A model generated the notes under the pieces. It had not been told where the DNA came from. It searched no databases and saw only the letters and a list, made by a program, of their open reading frames with translations. Shown piece by piece: positions 33,973 to 43,034 of a stretch of DNA of 50,885 nucleotides (positions are counted from its first letter, which is position 1; each line of letters starts with the position of its first letter). Source of the DNA: Chitinophagales bacterium (GTDB lineage: Bacteria; Bacteroidota; Bacteroidia; Chitinophagales; CAIOSU01); the NCBI GenBank assembly GCA_040877935.1, contig JBBDNB010000055.1, positions 1 to 50,885 on the forward strand, read 5' to 3'. A program made the translations under genes and the position numbers.

Positions 33973-34709
33973 CTTTTTGTGATTCTTCCTTTTGTTTCAA
34001 AATACAGGGAATCTCCGCTGGCATTTACATTTTCACAATAATCTATAAGGGCATCTCTCAGCAATATTCCCGTTTGTATTTGTTTTATCTCCGCAAGTAA
34101 ATGCATTTTATCTCCACCATTGGCCAAATAATCTGAAGTACTTATGGTATAATGATGTTCTGCATCAATAGGCAATCCATTGATGAAAATACTGTCGGCT
34201 TGAGCATTCTTAATTTGAAAAGCGGCACCGCTAATTGGCCAGCCACCATAAGCAGCTATTTGATCAAGCAGCATTTTTAAGGTATCTCCCCTGATATTTT
34301 GTGCTACTATAAAATTATCAAAGGGCATGAGCTCGAAAATTTGAGCTTTCTTAATCCATCCTTTACTGATTGAGCGAAGGCGAATGCCTCCATAATTTAA
34401 AATGGCAAGATCAATGTTTATGCCCAGTTCCTTTTTAGTCCGTTCCAGGCAAACATCTGCCATAAAATTTCCCAATTCAGATTCGGGAAGTCTTTTGTAC
34501 ATATCGGTCTTATTGTAGACCAGTTTTTCCTCCATTTCCGAATCAAGTTCAGATTTGTAGTTATTGATCAGCAATAATGCAGTAGAATCGCGGTCGAGTG
34601 AATCTACTATGCGGTAAGATTCGTATTGCATATCGCTTATCTTATAAGTGCTGCACTGGTAAAAAAGCAGGCAAATAAAGCTAATTGCTATGCAATATAA
34701 ATAATGCAT
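33969..34709 (-). CDS. 5'-nucleotidase C-terminal domain lipoprotein
   Basis: A 246-aa protein with a signal peptide and lipobox-like LLFYQCS (Cys 19). The rest is a 5'-nucleotidase C-terminal (substrate-binding) domain: SELGNFMADVCLERTKKELGINIDLAILNYGGIR, FELMPFDNFIVAQNIRGDTL and YTISTSDYLANGGDKM. It probably works with the metallophosphatase half encoded just after it (ATGA overlap). The upstream gene's stop overlaps this start (TAATG). Confidence 0.87.
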   Translation of the reverse strand: MHYLYCIAISFICLLFYQCSTYKISDMQYESYRIVDSLDRDSTALLLINNYKSELDSEMEEKLVYNKTDMYKRLPESELGNFMADVCLERTKKELGINIDLAILNYGGIRLRSISKGWIKKAQIFELMPFDNFIVAQNIRGDTLKMLLDQIAAYGGWPISGAAFQIKNAQADSIFINGLPIDAEHHYTISTSDYLANGGDKMHLLAEIKQIQTGILLRDALIDYCENVNASGDSLYFETKGRITKR

Positions 34710-35239
34710 TACAGCAGTTGTTTTACTTCTGTGTTGATCATTGTAAGCGCGCGCTGATTTGGAATTCCTCTTTCATTTTTCATATAAAAATTCAAAAGTT
34801 CGCGTCCGTAATCGACACTGCTGCTATCTTCCGGAATCGAGGCGTGAATAATATTAATATGCTTCAGTAAATCGTCTTTAGTGAATTGTATTGCATTCCA
34901 AACATCACGGCTCACATAGATTTGCTGAGATAGATTGTGTTCAAATTCTTCTTTTACTGCTTTAATAAGCAATAACTTCATTTCCTTTGAACTGATCTTT
35001 GGGTCTGAAAATCTGGGAATTAAATTATAGGGCATCAGGCGCTCCATCAAAACAGCCAGCCTTTCATAGGCATTCAGGCGAATGGGCAATGCTTCATTTC
35101 TGCTTTCGTAGCGGAGTTTCAGCTCTTGTTTTTTAGAATCATTTTCAAAAACCGACTTTAAAGTATAGTAGCTTGCCAATAAAACAATTAGTGCCGGCAG
35201 AATGTATTTAAGTATCTCTAAAATAATCTGGACTTCCAT
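34709..35239 (-). CDS. Hypothetical single-pass membrane protein
   Basis: About 176 aa from ATG 35239; the frame is open further upstream only through a GTG, so ATG is preferred. One N-terminal membrane helix (IILEILKYILPALIVLLASYYTL) is followed by a charged, helical cytoplasmic region (ELKLRYESRNEALPIRLNAYERLAVLMERL). This style of protein is common in Bacteroidota but has no known function to me. It leads the three-gene operon with the split 5'-nucleotidase. Confidence 0.72.
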   Translation of the reverse strand: MEVQIILEILKYILPALIVLLASYYTLKSVFENDSKKQELKLRYESRNEALPIRLNAYERLAVLMERLMPYNLIPRFSDPKISSKEMKLLLIKAVKEEFEHNLSQQIYVSRDVWNAIQFTKDDLLKHINIIHASIPEDSSSVDYGRELLNFYMKNERGIPNQRALTMINTEVKQLL

Positions 35240-35307
35240 TTTATTCGTTTTTGGGGTCGTAAATATAGCCTTTAGCACTGCAAATTCAATTGAAACGGAT
35301 TTTAAAT

Positions 35308-35315
35308 TAACTTTG
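35308..35315 (+). promoter_or_regulatory. -7 box upstream of the Fe-S carrier gene
   Basis: TAACTTTG matches TAnnTTTG, 27 nt before the start at 35342. Confidence 0.5.
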
Positions 35316-35341
35316 TTATCAGAAATTAAATTGCAAAAATC

Positions 35342-35686
35342 ATGGAAGAAGTACTGAAAACATCACCGGTTAAATTAACAGAAGGTGCTTACGAGAAAAT
35401 GAAACATATTTTTGAGCAAAAGTCACTTCCTGCTGATCACGGAATCAGAATAGGAGTAAAAGGTGGTGGCTGTGCCGGATTTTCCTATATCTTGGGTTTT
35501 GATAGCCCCAAAGAAAAAGACAGTGTCTATACTTTTAAAGATATGAAGGTGATTATGGAAGATGCGCATGGCATTTATCTTGCCGGTATGGAAATAGATT
35601 ACAAAGACGGGCTGGATGCCAGGGGCTTTATCTTCAATAATCCCAATGCAGATACTACTTGTGGCTGCGGCAGTTCTTTTGGGTGA
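35342..35686 (+). CDS. IscA/ErpA-type iron-sulfur carrier
   Basis: A 114-aa A-type Fe-S assembly protein. The three conserved Cys are present: one in KGGGCAGFSYILGFD and two in the C-terminal TTCGCGSSFG. It holds a cluster or iron and passes it to target enzymes. Divergent from the 5'-nucleotidase operon; a possible promoter lies just upstream. No other Fe-S assembly gene is adjacent. Confidence 0.9.
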   Translation: MEEVLKTSPVKLTEGAYEKMKHIFEQKSLPADHGIRIGVKGGGCAGFSYILGFDSPKEKDSVYTFKDMKVIMEDAHGIYLAGMEIDYKDGLDARGFIFNNPNADTTCGCGSSFG

Positions 35687-36017
35687 TTTTAAGGTTTTAA
35701 TTATATAATTCCACTTTCGGATACCGCCCTATAGCCTATGCCGGATAAACCGGAAATCCTAATTGATAGAAAATAAATCCTACCCTGGACAAGCCAGAAC
35801 CAAAGAGGTAAAATCAAAAGAATTGTCAACCATAACCCCGCAGTAGCACAATCCCGCAGTAGCCACAAGGCATGCCTTGTGGCTACTGCGAGATTGCCTT
35901 GTGGTGGCTTTGGCTACCTCAACAGACTGAAATTTAAATTTGGGAAACCCTGACAATGAAAATCACCATTTTGGTTTTCTCCATTTCATGATAAGTTATT
36001 GATTTTCATTCGTCAAA
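35687..36017. other. 330-bp spacer with inverted copy of the palindrome element
   Basis: Contains the start of a mini-ORF remnant (35792-35830; 38 of 39 bases match the complement of 5837-5875 by eye), a 48-nt palindrome and an AAATTTAAATTT box at about 35932-35943. The order is the same as in the spacer after fadE but inverted and with most of the ORF lost. No intact gene is seen. Confidence 0.7.
35849..35896. repeat. 48-nt palindrome (copy 2)
   Basis: Arms of 24 nt around GGCA|TGCC with a single mismatch (35854/35891). The central 28 nt (35859-35886) equal those of the palindrome at 5623-5668, while the outer arms differ but still pair, which suggests the pairing itself is kept. Confidence 0.85.
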
Positions 36018-36869
36018 TTATGTAATTGAAAAGCAATTGTATAATGCGGGTTTAAAATAGTTGCCAATATCATAGGTTCGGCCATAGGCGAATTTGGCAA
36101 AATCGAGTTTGGTTTCTTCCCAGCCAAATACTTGCATAATTTGACTGACATGGCTCGACAAAAGGCAATTCGAGCCTAAAATCTGTTTGGCAATGGAAAG
36201 CCTGGTTTCATCCCAGTCTTTACTTGCTATGCTGTTTCGGGCAGCATCAAAATCTTGCTGGCTCATTGGAATGGGACATCCAATAGGGCCATTATAGCCG
36301 GGCAATACATAAGCAGGTTCTTCTACATAGGTTGTTGTGGTAGTTGTTGAGCTGCTGTTCCATCCATCGTTTACATGAATATCCATGCCGCCTACGGGAG
36401 TGTTTACTGTAACGCTTACATTTTCTCTTGTAGGATTCCCGCTACGGTGCTCGGTTACCGTTACTGATTTTCTGACAACAGGTCTTGGAGCAGTAGAATA
36501 GCTCATTACCGCTTGTTCAGGAGCAGGAGGCGGTGCTTGTGCAATAGGCACATCTGAAACATAGCGCACAACATATTCTCCTTTCCTGTTTTTGGTAATA
36601 TTGTATGTAACATCAGCGGCTTGCTCAGGGAGGAAAAGATTTTTGTCAATTTCCGGAAGTGCCTTATTTTCAAAAATCACTTTCAGCTTATAATTGGGTT
36701 GAATCAACTCTGTGATTTTCACATTGGTTTCTGCTTCATCATTTTGACGAATGCCATTTAAAACCACCCAGAATTTTTCTCCTTCCTGGGAAAAAATAGT
36801 GAGGTTAGATTGTGCATGGACCATCATAGATGAAAATGCAAGTAGCAGTAAGCTGAAAAAGGACCTCAT
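36018..36869 (-). CDS. DUF4476 domain protein
   Basis: A 283-aa secreted protein: signal peptide (FFSLLLLAFSSMMVHAQS), a beta-rich N-terminal part (about 20-110), a low-complexity Pro/Ser/Thr linker (about 115-190), and a C-terminal DUF4476 domain (MSQQDFDAARNSIASKDWDETRLSIAKQIL, CLLSSHVSQIMQVFGWEETKLDFAKFAYGR). The family is frequent in Bacteroidota and of unknown role. It follows the acyl-CoA dehydrogenase gene on the same strand with only 11 nt between, so it may be read through from it. Confidence 0.82.
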   Translation of the reverse strand: MRSFFSLLLLAFSSMMVHAQSNLTIFSQEGEKFWVVLNGIRQNDEAETNVKITELIQPNYKLKVIFENKALPEIDKNLFLPEQAADVTYNITKNRKGEYVVRYVSDVPIAQAPPPAPEQAVMSYSTAPRPVVRKSVTVTEHRSGNPTRENVSVTVNTPVGGMDIHVNDGWNSSSTTTTTTYVEEPAYVLPGYNGPIGCPIPMSQQDFDAARNSIASKDWDETRLSIAKQILGSNCLLSSHVSQIMQVFGWEETKLDFAKFAYGRTYDIGNYFKPALYNCFSIT

Positions 36870-36880
36870 TTTGTTTGCTT

Positions 36881-38020
36881 TTATTTTAAAACATTACGTG
36901 AAATTACAATTCTTTGTACTTCAGAAGTCCCTTCGTAAATCTGAGTGATTTTTGCATCGCGCATCAATCGCTCAACGTGATATTCTTTTACAAAACCATA
37001 GCCCCCATGTATCTGCACCGCTTCCACGCTTGTTTTCATAGCTGTTTCGGAGGCATATACCTTAGCCATAGCACTTGCGGTGTTGTAATCTTTATTTTGG
37101 TCTTTTAGCCAGGCAGCTTTAATGCAAAGTAAACGTGCTGCTTCAATTTCGGTGGCCATATCTGCCAATTTGAACTGTATGGCCTGGTGATTGCTGATCT
37201 CTGTGCCAAATGCCTTTCTTTCTTTAGAATAGGCCAGCGCCAACTCATAGGAACCCGATGCAATGCCCAAAGCCTGTGAGGCAATTCCGATTCTCCCTCC
37301 TGCCAGGGTTTTCATGGCAAATTTAAATCCAAAGCCATCTTCACCTATGCGGTTTTCTTTTGGTACTACTACATCCTGAAAAGAAATAGAATGCGTGTCA
37401 GAAGCGCGGATACCCAGCTTGTTTTCCTTGGCTCCAACGCTTACACCTTCAGCATTTCTGTCAACAATAAAAACATTGATGCCGCGGTGTCCTTTTTCAC
37501 GGTCAGACTGGGCAATAACCAAATATGTAGATGCGGTGTTTCCATTGGTTATCCAGTTTTTGGTACCGTTGAGCAAATAGTGATCGCCCTGGTCTATTGC
37601 AGTAGTTTGCTGAGAAGTAGCATCTGATCCGGCTTCGGGTTCTGAAAGGCAGAAAGCGCCAATTTTTTCGCCTTTGGCCAGTGGCACCAGGTATTTTTGC
37701 TTTTGTTCTTCGTTTCCATATTCTTCCAGTCCCCAGCAAACCAGCGAATTGTTGACCGACATAATTACAGATACTGAATTGTCAATTTTAGAGATTTCTT
37801 CCATAGCAAGCACATACGAAACCGTATCCATACCGCTACCACCGTATTTAGGGTCAACCATCATTCCGAGGAATCCGAGTTCCGCCATTTTCTTAACATG
37901 CTCTTCGGGGTAGATCATTTTTTCGTCCCGCTCAATTGCCCCTGGTTTCAGGTCGTTTTGAGCAAAATCCCTTGCGGCTTTTTGAATCATTAAATGCTCT
38001 TCGCTCAGTTCAAACTTCAT
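36881..38020 (-). CDS. Acyl-CoA dehydrogenase (short/medium-chain type)
   Basis: A 379-aa soluble flavoprotein with FCLSEPEAGSDATSQQT, the FAD region KTLAGGRIGIASQALGIA, AFGTEISNHQAIQFKLADMATEIEAARLL, and the catalytic Glu in ITQIYEGTSEVQRIVISR near the C-terminus. It oxidises acyl-CoA to enoyl-CoA with ETF as electron acceptor. Motifs fit the butyryl-CoA dehydrogenase-like group. Complete, with normal length; different in type from FadE at 3.0 kb. Confidence 0.92.
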   Translation of the reverse strand: MKFELSEEHLMIQKAARDFAQNDLKPGAIERDEKMIYPEEHVKKMAELGFLGMMVDPKYGGSGMDTVSYVLAMEEISKIDNSVSVIMSVNNSLVCWGLEEYGNEEQKQKYLVPLAKGEKIGAFCLSEPEAGSDATSQQTTAIDQGDHYLLNGTKNWITNGNTASTYLVIAQSDREKGHRGINVFIVDRNAEGVSVGAKENKLGIRASDTHSISFQDVVVPKENRIGEDGFGFKFAMKTLAGGRIGIASQALGIASGSYELALAYSKERKAFGTEISNHQAIQFKLADMATEIEAARLLCIKAAWLKDQNKDYNTASAMAKVYASETAMKTSVEAVQIHGGYGFVKEYHVERLMRDAKITQIYEGTSEVQRIVISRNVLK

Positions 38021-38076
38021 ATTTCTGTGCTTTTAATTGATTTGTAAAATTAGTATTTTTAGCAATTATAAAAGCC

Positions 38077-38568
38077 CTATTTCCGGTTGATTTGCTCAAT
38101 AAGACCTGAGCTGGAAAATCCGGGTAAAAACTCGGCCAGTTTTATTTCTCCGCCATTTTTCAACACAATGTCAGCGCCCACAACTTCTTCAGGTTTATAA
38201 TCTCCACCTTTTACCAAAACATCAGGTAAAATAAACTTGATTAAATCCTCCGGTGTATCCTCTTCAAATACAACTACTGCATCCACACAATGCATTGCTG
38301 CCAGTAAAATAGCGCGGTTCTGTTCATTTTGAAGCGGACGGCTTTCACCTTTTAATCTTTTTACCGAGCTGTCGCTGTTGAGGCCGAGAACAAGTCGGTC
38401 GCCAAAGTCGGCTGCCTGGGCTATGGTGCTGATGTGCCCGGCATGCAGAAGATCAAAACAACCATTGGTAAAAACAATTTTATCATCTCTAAAGCGCCAT
38501 AAGTTGATCTTCCTTTTAAGCGCGGCTTTATCAAAAATTTTAGACTTGAGTTGCTGAAAGGCTTGCAT
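38077..38568 (-). CDS. rfaE2: D-glycero-beta-D-manno-heptose 1-phosphate adenylyltransferase
   Basis: A 163-aa nucleotidyltransferase with the signature VFTNGCFDLLHAGHIS (HxGH) and LGLNSDSSVKRLKGESRPLQNEQNRA, as in the adenylyltransferase domain of HldE. It makes ADP-heptose precursor for the lipopolysaccharide inner core. The kinase half is not nearby; split rfaE1/rfaE2 genes are common. The start is set at ATG 38568, inside the end of the upstream gene (29-nt overlap), which gives the normal N-terminus. Confidence 0.9.
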   Translation of the reverse strand: MQAFQQLKSKIFDKAALKRKINLWRFRDDKIVFTNGCFDLLHAGHISTIAQAADFGDRLVLGLNSDSSVKRLKGESRPLQNEQNRAILLAAMHCVDAVVVFEEDTPEDLIKFILPDVLVKGGDYKPEEVVGADIVLKNGGEIKLAEFLPGFSSSGLIEQINRK

Positions 38569-39574
38569 TGTTTTTATTTTTATTGCTAAGTGGTAGTAAA
38601 ACAAGTGATGAAACTCCTAAAATTAAAACAAAAACTGTTTGCGCCACCCAAACGATCCATCCAAATGCAAAACCAAGTGTAGCAGTTACGCCATATAATA
38701 GCATTACTTCCATAACTGCAATCGGATATGCCCCCAAACCTCCCTGCACCAGAATGAATGCAAAAGTTCCAAACACCAAAATAGACAAAGCTACACCGGG
38801 ACCCAGGTTGCTGGTCACATCCATGCACTGAAACGCCACATATATTGAAAGGTAGTACATCAGCCAGATAGAAATGGAGTGAAAAACAAACATATAGGGC
38901 CGGTCAAGGTCTTTTATGGTCAAAAAACCTTTTACAAATTCCCTTACAAGCAATTTGATTTTCTGTACCAGGCTTGAATTTCTAAACCTACGCGTAAGCC
39001 AGAAAAAAATCATAACGGTGATGATAACGGAAAGTATACTTACCACTATTCCATAACCTTCGGGAACCACGGCTATTAATTTTTTCAAAATAGGCCTAAA
39101 AAGCCTTTCATTGGTAAATTTGAACAAGAGGTCAAATTGTGTTACAACCAAAATGATCAGTAGCAGTGCAAGGGTAATCAAATCCATGATGCGGTCAACA
39201 AATACGGTTCCTATAGACTGGTGCACAGGTATTTTTTCATATTTATTGAGCAGCGCACACCTTGAAATTTCCCCCAGCCTGGGAAATGCAATATTGGCAA
39301 GATATCCTACCATCAGGGCGTAGAAAGTGTTTGCAAAACCAGGTTTGTGCCCAAGGGGCTCCAGCAATATTTGCCAGCGAGCAGAGCGGCTTACATGGCT
39401 GATTATGCCTATAAGGCCAGCAAAAAACAACCAGGCATAGTTTGCCTGGCTGAATGCGTTTTTAATTTGCGTTATTTCCTCTTCCTCAAGGTCTTTCACA
39501 AACCACCATACCAGCCCGAGGCCAATAGCTAAAAAGACAAGGGATTTTAAGGCTGAAATTATTTTTTCTCTCAA
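38540..39574 (-). CDS. Flippase-like (UPF0104/LPG synthase TM) membrane protein
   Basis: A 344-aa integral membrane protein with about eight helices, opening LKSLVFLAIGLGLVWWFVKDLE and containing the family's RSARWQILLEPLG, FPRLGEISRCALL and FVDRIMDLI segments. It belongs to the lysylphosphatidylglycerol synthase transmembrane superfamily, members of which move lipids or serve glycan transfer; the C-terminal synthetase domain is absent. It lies in a run panC-panD-this-rfaE2, a common Bacteroidota order. Function not known. Confidence 0.85.
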   Translation of the reverse strand: MREKIISALKSLVFLAIGLGLVWWFVKDLEEEEITQIKNAFSQANYAWLFFAGLIGIISHVSRSARWQILLEPLGHKPGFANTFYALMVGYLANIAFPRLGEISRCALLNKYEKIPVHQSIGTVFVDRIMDLITLALLLIILVVTQFDLLFKFTNERLFRPILKKLIAVVPEGYGIVVSILSVIITVMIFFWLTRRFRNSSLVQKIKLLVREFVKGFLTIKDLDRPYMFVFHSISIWLMYYLSIYVAFQCMDVTSNLGPGVALSILVFGTFAFILVQGGLGAYPIAVMEVMLLYGVTATLGFAFGWIVWVAQTVFVLILGVSSLVLLPLSNKNKNNASLSATQV

Positions 39575-39586
39575 AATAAAAGTGGA

Positions 39587-39931
39587 TTAACTAAGGCGAT
39601 TGTCTTTAGGGAAAACTGTAATAGGGTTGTGTTTTTTTGCATCTTCAATAGGCATTGTGGCATAGGATATAATGATTACAATATCACCAACCTGTGCTTT
39701 TCTGGCAGCAGGGCCATTCAGACAAATCACTCCACTGCCTCTTTCTCCTTTGATCACATAGGTTTCAATACGTTCGCCATTATTGGCATTGACGATCTGC
39801 ACCTTTTCATGTGGAAGAATATTGGCAGCATCCATTAAATCTTCATCAATAGTAATGCTTCCGATATAATTCAGGTCGGCTTGCGTAACAGCTACACGAT
39901 GTATTTTAGATTTTAAGACTTCTATTTGCAT
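39587..39931 (-). CDS. panD: Aspartate 1-decarboxylase proenzyme
   Basis: A 114-aa pyruvoyl-dependent enzyme. The self-cleavage site Gly24-Ser25 lies in [17 protein letters not shown], and the motifs [39 protein letters not shown] are complete. It makes beta-alanine for pantothenate and coenzyme A. It follows panC with a gap of 12 nt; a TAAATTTG box overlapping the panC stop might give an extra promoter. Confidence 0.95.
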   Translation of the reverse strand: MQIEVLKSKIHRVAVTQADLNYIGSITIDEDLMDAANILPHEKVQIVNANNGERIETYVIKGERGSGVICLNGPAARKAQVGDIVIIISYATMPIEDAKKHNPITVFPKDNRLS

Positions 39932-39943
39932 GGGGCGGCAAAT

Positions 39944-40792
39944 TTACGAAATTATCAAGTTATCAATGAGCCGAATTTCTTCAACATTAGCAGCAATGCA
40001 AACCACAGCAGAATCCTCTGCGTTCCATTGCTCTAATAATTTTAAATCCCCTGCACTGGCAAGATCGAGATATTCTACCTCTATCAATGGATGTCTATTG
40101 AGTTCCTCAATGATTTCCTTGCGCAATTCCGCAACACTATGGTCTTTGTATTTAGACTTAAATTTTTTCAGAGCTGCATATAAATTTGAAGCTGCCAATC
40201 TGCCTTTTTTACTCAGGCGCATATTTCTTGAGCTCATTGCAAGGCCATCTTCTTCCCTGATAGTATTTACCATAACAACTTTTGTGTTTGGGTGAAAGTC
40301 TTTCGCTAATTTGTGTGTGATTAAATATTGCTGATAATCTTTTTGCCCCATATAAATGGCATCGGGTTTAATAATACTAAGGAAGCGGTGCAGCACCATT
40401 ACTACACCCTTGAAATGGCCAGGCCGATAGCTGCCCTCCATATCCTGATCCAAGCCCGAAAAATCAAAATTTATTTCAGGTAGTTTTCCATCGGGGTAAA
40501 TTTCATTTTCATCGGGCAAAAACAGGATGTCATTGCCTTCCTTTTCCAGTAGGTATATGTCGTTTTCAATGGTGCGCGGATAGGCTTTCAGGTCTGTTTG
40601 TTTATTGAACTGTGTCGGATTTACAAAGATTGAGCAAATGCTCAGGTCATTGTCTTTTTTGGCGGCTTTTAACAATGACAAATGGCCTTTGTGCAAGGCG
40701 CCCATTGTTGGAACGAATCCAAGACCTCTGGAGTTTTCTCTTTGTTTGTCAAGGTATTTCACCAAGTCAGCGGTATGTTTAAAAATAAGCAT
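39944..40792 (-). CDS. panC: Pantothenate synthetase
   Basis: A 282-aa PanC with FVPTMGALHKGHLSLL (ATP-binding HxGH), SIFVNPTQFNKQTDL, GHFKGVVMVLHRFLSIIKPDAIYMGQKDYQQ and the KMSKS-like AMSSRNMRLSKKGR. It joins pantoate and beta-alanine with ATP. It leads the panC-panD operon and is divergent from the GT5 gene at 40916. Confidence 0.95.
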   Translation of the reverse strand: MLIFKHTADLVKYLDKQRENSRGLGFVPTMGALHKGHLSLLKAAKKDNDLSICSIFVNPTQFNKQTDLKAYPRTIENDIYLLEKEGNDILFLPDENEIYPDGKLPEINFDFSGLDQDMEGSYRPGHFKGVVMVLHRFLSIIKPDAIYMGQKDYQQYLITHKLAKDFHPNTKVVMVNTIREEDGLAMSSRNMRLSKKGRLAASNLYAALKKFKSKYKDHSVAELRKEIIEELNRHPLIEVEYLDLASAGDLKLLEQWNAEDSAVVCIAANVEEIRLIDNLIIS

Positions 40793-40852
40793 TAGACATT
40801 GTTTAAAGTCTTGGGAAATAGAAGTTTGAGCACGATTGATGAATAATTTTGC

Positions 40853-40860
40853 TATCTTTG
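40853..40860 (+). promoter_or_regulatory. -7 box upstream of the GT5-DUF4270-glmS run
   Basis: TATCTTTG followed by CA is a textbook Bacteroidota -7 element, 55 nt before ATG 40916. A TTTG lies at 40825-40828, slightly farther than the ideal -33 distance. Confidence 0.6.
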
Positions 40861-40915
40861 CACAAAATTACTCTTATCTCTTTTGATTTATCAATAATCC
40901 AATAATTTTTTAAGT

Positions 40916-41734
40916 ATGGAAAAGGCCAGAGTCCTAATTGTTACTCAGGAAATGAATCCTTATCTCAATCTGAGTGAGATTTCTAAAATTGCCAGAAGCC
41001 TACCGCAACACATCCAGGAAAAAGGTATGGAAATTCGAATATTGATGCCAAGATTTGGCGATATTAATGAGCGCAGACACCGATTACATGAGGTAGTTCG
41101 ACTCTCAGGAATAAATATTACTGTTGCGGATGAAGATTATCCACTGATCATTAAAGTAGCCAGTTTGCCTAATGCGCGCATGCAGGTTTACTTCCTCGAT
41201 AATGAAGACCTTTTTAAGCGCAAAGGTGTTTTTGCCAATGCTAAAGGCGAACCATTTGAGGATAATGCAGAGCGCATGACCTTTTTCTGTAAAGGCGTGT
41301 TGGAAACAGTGAAAAAGTTTGGATGGCCACCTAATATAATTCACTGCCATGGCTGGATGACCGGACTTATCCCTTACTATTTAAAAACAAATTATAAAGA
41401 CGACCCGGTTTTTAACAATTCCAAAGCTATTTTCTCCGTTTACAATGATTTGAAAGGTGGAGTTGCTCCTGAAAGCTTGCAAAATATTGCCGAACTGGAT
41501 GATGAAAATTACCCGGTTGAGTTGGAATTTTTTAACAAAGGGGATGTCAATAGTCTGAATGCAGCCGCAGCTTCATGTGCTGATGGTGTGATTATTGGTA
41601 GCGATAAAGTTGATGCAACTGATTTATTGGCAAAAAACGGAAAACCAATTTTGGAATTTCAGGGAGAAGAGGATTACTTAGCAGCATACCACACTTTTTA
41701 TAATGATCTGCTTTCAGCAGTAGACAGTAAGTAG
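40916..41734 (+). CDS. Starch/glycogen synthase N-terminal (GT5) domain protein
   Basis: A 272-aa protein equal to the N-terminal Rossmann half of glycogen synthase: VLIVTQEMNPYLNLSEISKIARSLP (in place of the usual KxGG loop), MPRFGDINERRHRLHEV, VYFLDNEDLFKRKGVF, ERMTFFCKGVLE and PNIIHCHGWMTGLIPYYLK. The C-terminal catalytic half with the nucleotide-sugar site is missing, and the KTGGL motif is replaced by NLSEI. It is complete as a gene and conserved in this position beside panC in Bacteroidota, so it likely has a non-catalytic or altered role. Confidence 0.82.
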   Translation: MEKARVLIVTQEMNPYLNLSEISKIARSLPQHIQEKGMEIRILMPRFGDINERRHRLHEVVRLSGINITVADEDYPLIIKVASLPNARMQVYFLDNEDLFKRKGVFANAKGEPFEDNAERMTFFCKGVLETVKKFGWPPNIIHCHGWMTGLIPYYLKTNYKDDPVFNNSKAIFSVYNDLKGGVAPESLQNIAELDDENYPVELEFFNKGDVNSLNAAAASCADGVIIGSDKVDATDLLAKNGKPILEFQGEEDYLAAYHTFYNDLLSAVDSK

Positions 41735-41739
41735 CTTAT

Positions 41740-43032
41740 ATGAATCGACTTGTGTTGATAATGCCGTTTTTGTGCGGTATATTTTTTATGAGTTGTAAAA
41801 AACCGGTGATTCAGGAAGATAACCTGATCCCACCTGACCAACTCGGACTGGTTTTTACAGATACTTTTGAGCTTGAAACTTATACCGGAACACAGGATTC
41901 CCTTGTAGCTTCAGATCTTGCTATTAATTTGTTGGGCGGAATGGATGATCCAATTTTCGGAAAATCCTATGCCTCTTTTTACACACAACTCGCATTACCC
42001 AACAACAATCTTGACCTGGGAAATGTGCTGAATTTTGATTCGCTGGTATTGTATTTGAAATTTTCCGAAACCTATGGAAATGTTGAAGCCGGACAAAGTC
42101 TTGTTGTAAAAAGAATGACCGAAGGAATTGATGGTGAAACTGAATATTTTACCAATAAAACTTTTCAAACCGAAGCTACTGAACTGGGCAGAATTGATGA
42201 TTTTAAAGGAGCTGAAGACTCAGTTAATGTAAATGGTGAAAACCAGGCATCAATAATAAAAATTAAGCTGGACGATGCCTTTGGCCAAGAACTGCTCGAT
42301 CAGTCGGGCGGCATTAACTTTAGCAGTACAGAAGCATTTCAAAGCTATTTGAAAGGATTGCATATTGCGCCTGATAAAAACAATATTGGAGAGGCACTTT
42401 ACTATGTTGATTTAGGCGACCCATTTTCCAAATTGGTACTTTATTACAATGACACTTCTGCTTTGGATATTCTGATCAATAATCAAACCAGGGCAGTAGA
42501 AAATTTCGATTTTGACCGCTCCGGGGCTCCAGTAAATGACTATATCAATAACAACAATAAGAAAGACAGCCTGATCTTTGTGCAGCCAATGGCTACAACT
42601 AAAGCAATTGTGCGCATTCCGGATTTACTCAATCTGGAAAACATTATCATAAATAAAGCAGAACTGGTATTTACTGAAGTGCGTGACCCATTCTCTCTGG
42701 GTTATGATGAAAACTTCCCTGCACCAAATCTCATTGTTGCTTTTGGATCTGATTCACTCGGGAGAACACAAACGGTTGCTGATCAATTTGTAAGCTCTGC
42801 CTATTTTGGTGGAGCGCGTGAATCCATTACTATCGATGGAAGTGAAGTGTCACAATACAGAATAAACCTGGCAAGACACTATCAATTTGTAATTGACGAT
42901 AGAAAACAGGATTTTGGTATTTTTATTTTGCCGCTACCAAGCAACAGAATTGCAAATAGAGTAGTCTTTGGAGGAGGGAATCACAGTAGTGCCCCTGCAA
43001 AATTGAGATTAACCTACACAAAAATTGATTGA
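41740..43032 (+). CDS. DUF4270 lipoprotein
   Basis: A 430-aa secreted lipoprotein with signal peptide and lipobox (GIFFMSCKK, Cys 19). The mature part starts DNLIPPDQLGLVFTDTFELETYTGTQDSL and includes LLGGMDDPIFGKSYASFYTQL, hallmarks of DUF4270. It is probably anchored in the outer membrane. Function unknown. Sits 5 nt after the GT5 gene; its stop lies 2 nt before the glmS ATG, so the three genes form one operon. Confidence 0.87.
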   Translation: MNRLVLIMPFLCGIFFMSCKKPVIQEDNLIPPDQLGLVFTDTFELETYTGTQDSLVASDLAINLLGGMDDPIFGKSYASFYTQLALPNNNLDLGNVLNFDSLVLYLKFSETYGNVEAGQSLVVKRMTEGIDGETEYFTNKTFQTEATELGRIDDFKGAEDSVNVNGENQASIIKIKLDDAFGQELLDQSGGINFSSTEAFQSYLKGLHIAPDKNNIGEALYYVDLGDPFSKLVLYYNDTSALDILINNQTRAVENFDFDRSGAPVNDYINNNNKKDSLIFVQPMATTKAIVRIPDLLNLENIIINKAELVFTEVRDPFSLGYDENFPAPNLIVAFGSDSLGRTQTVADQFVSSAYFGGARESITIDGSEVSQYRINLARHYQFVIDDRKQDFGIFILPLPSNRIANRVVFGGGNHSSAPAKLRLTYTKID

Positions 43033-43034
43033 TT

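Noticed and set aside
39939-39946. Separate promoter for panD (TAAATTTG)
   Set aside because: It overlaps the panC stop only 7 nt from the panD start; co-transcription with panC is simpler, so it is mentioned only in the panD entry.
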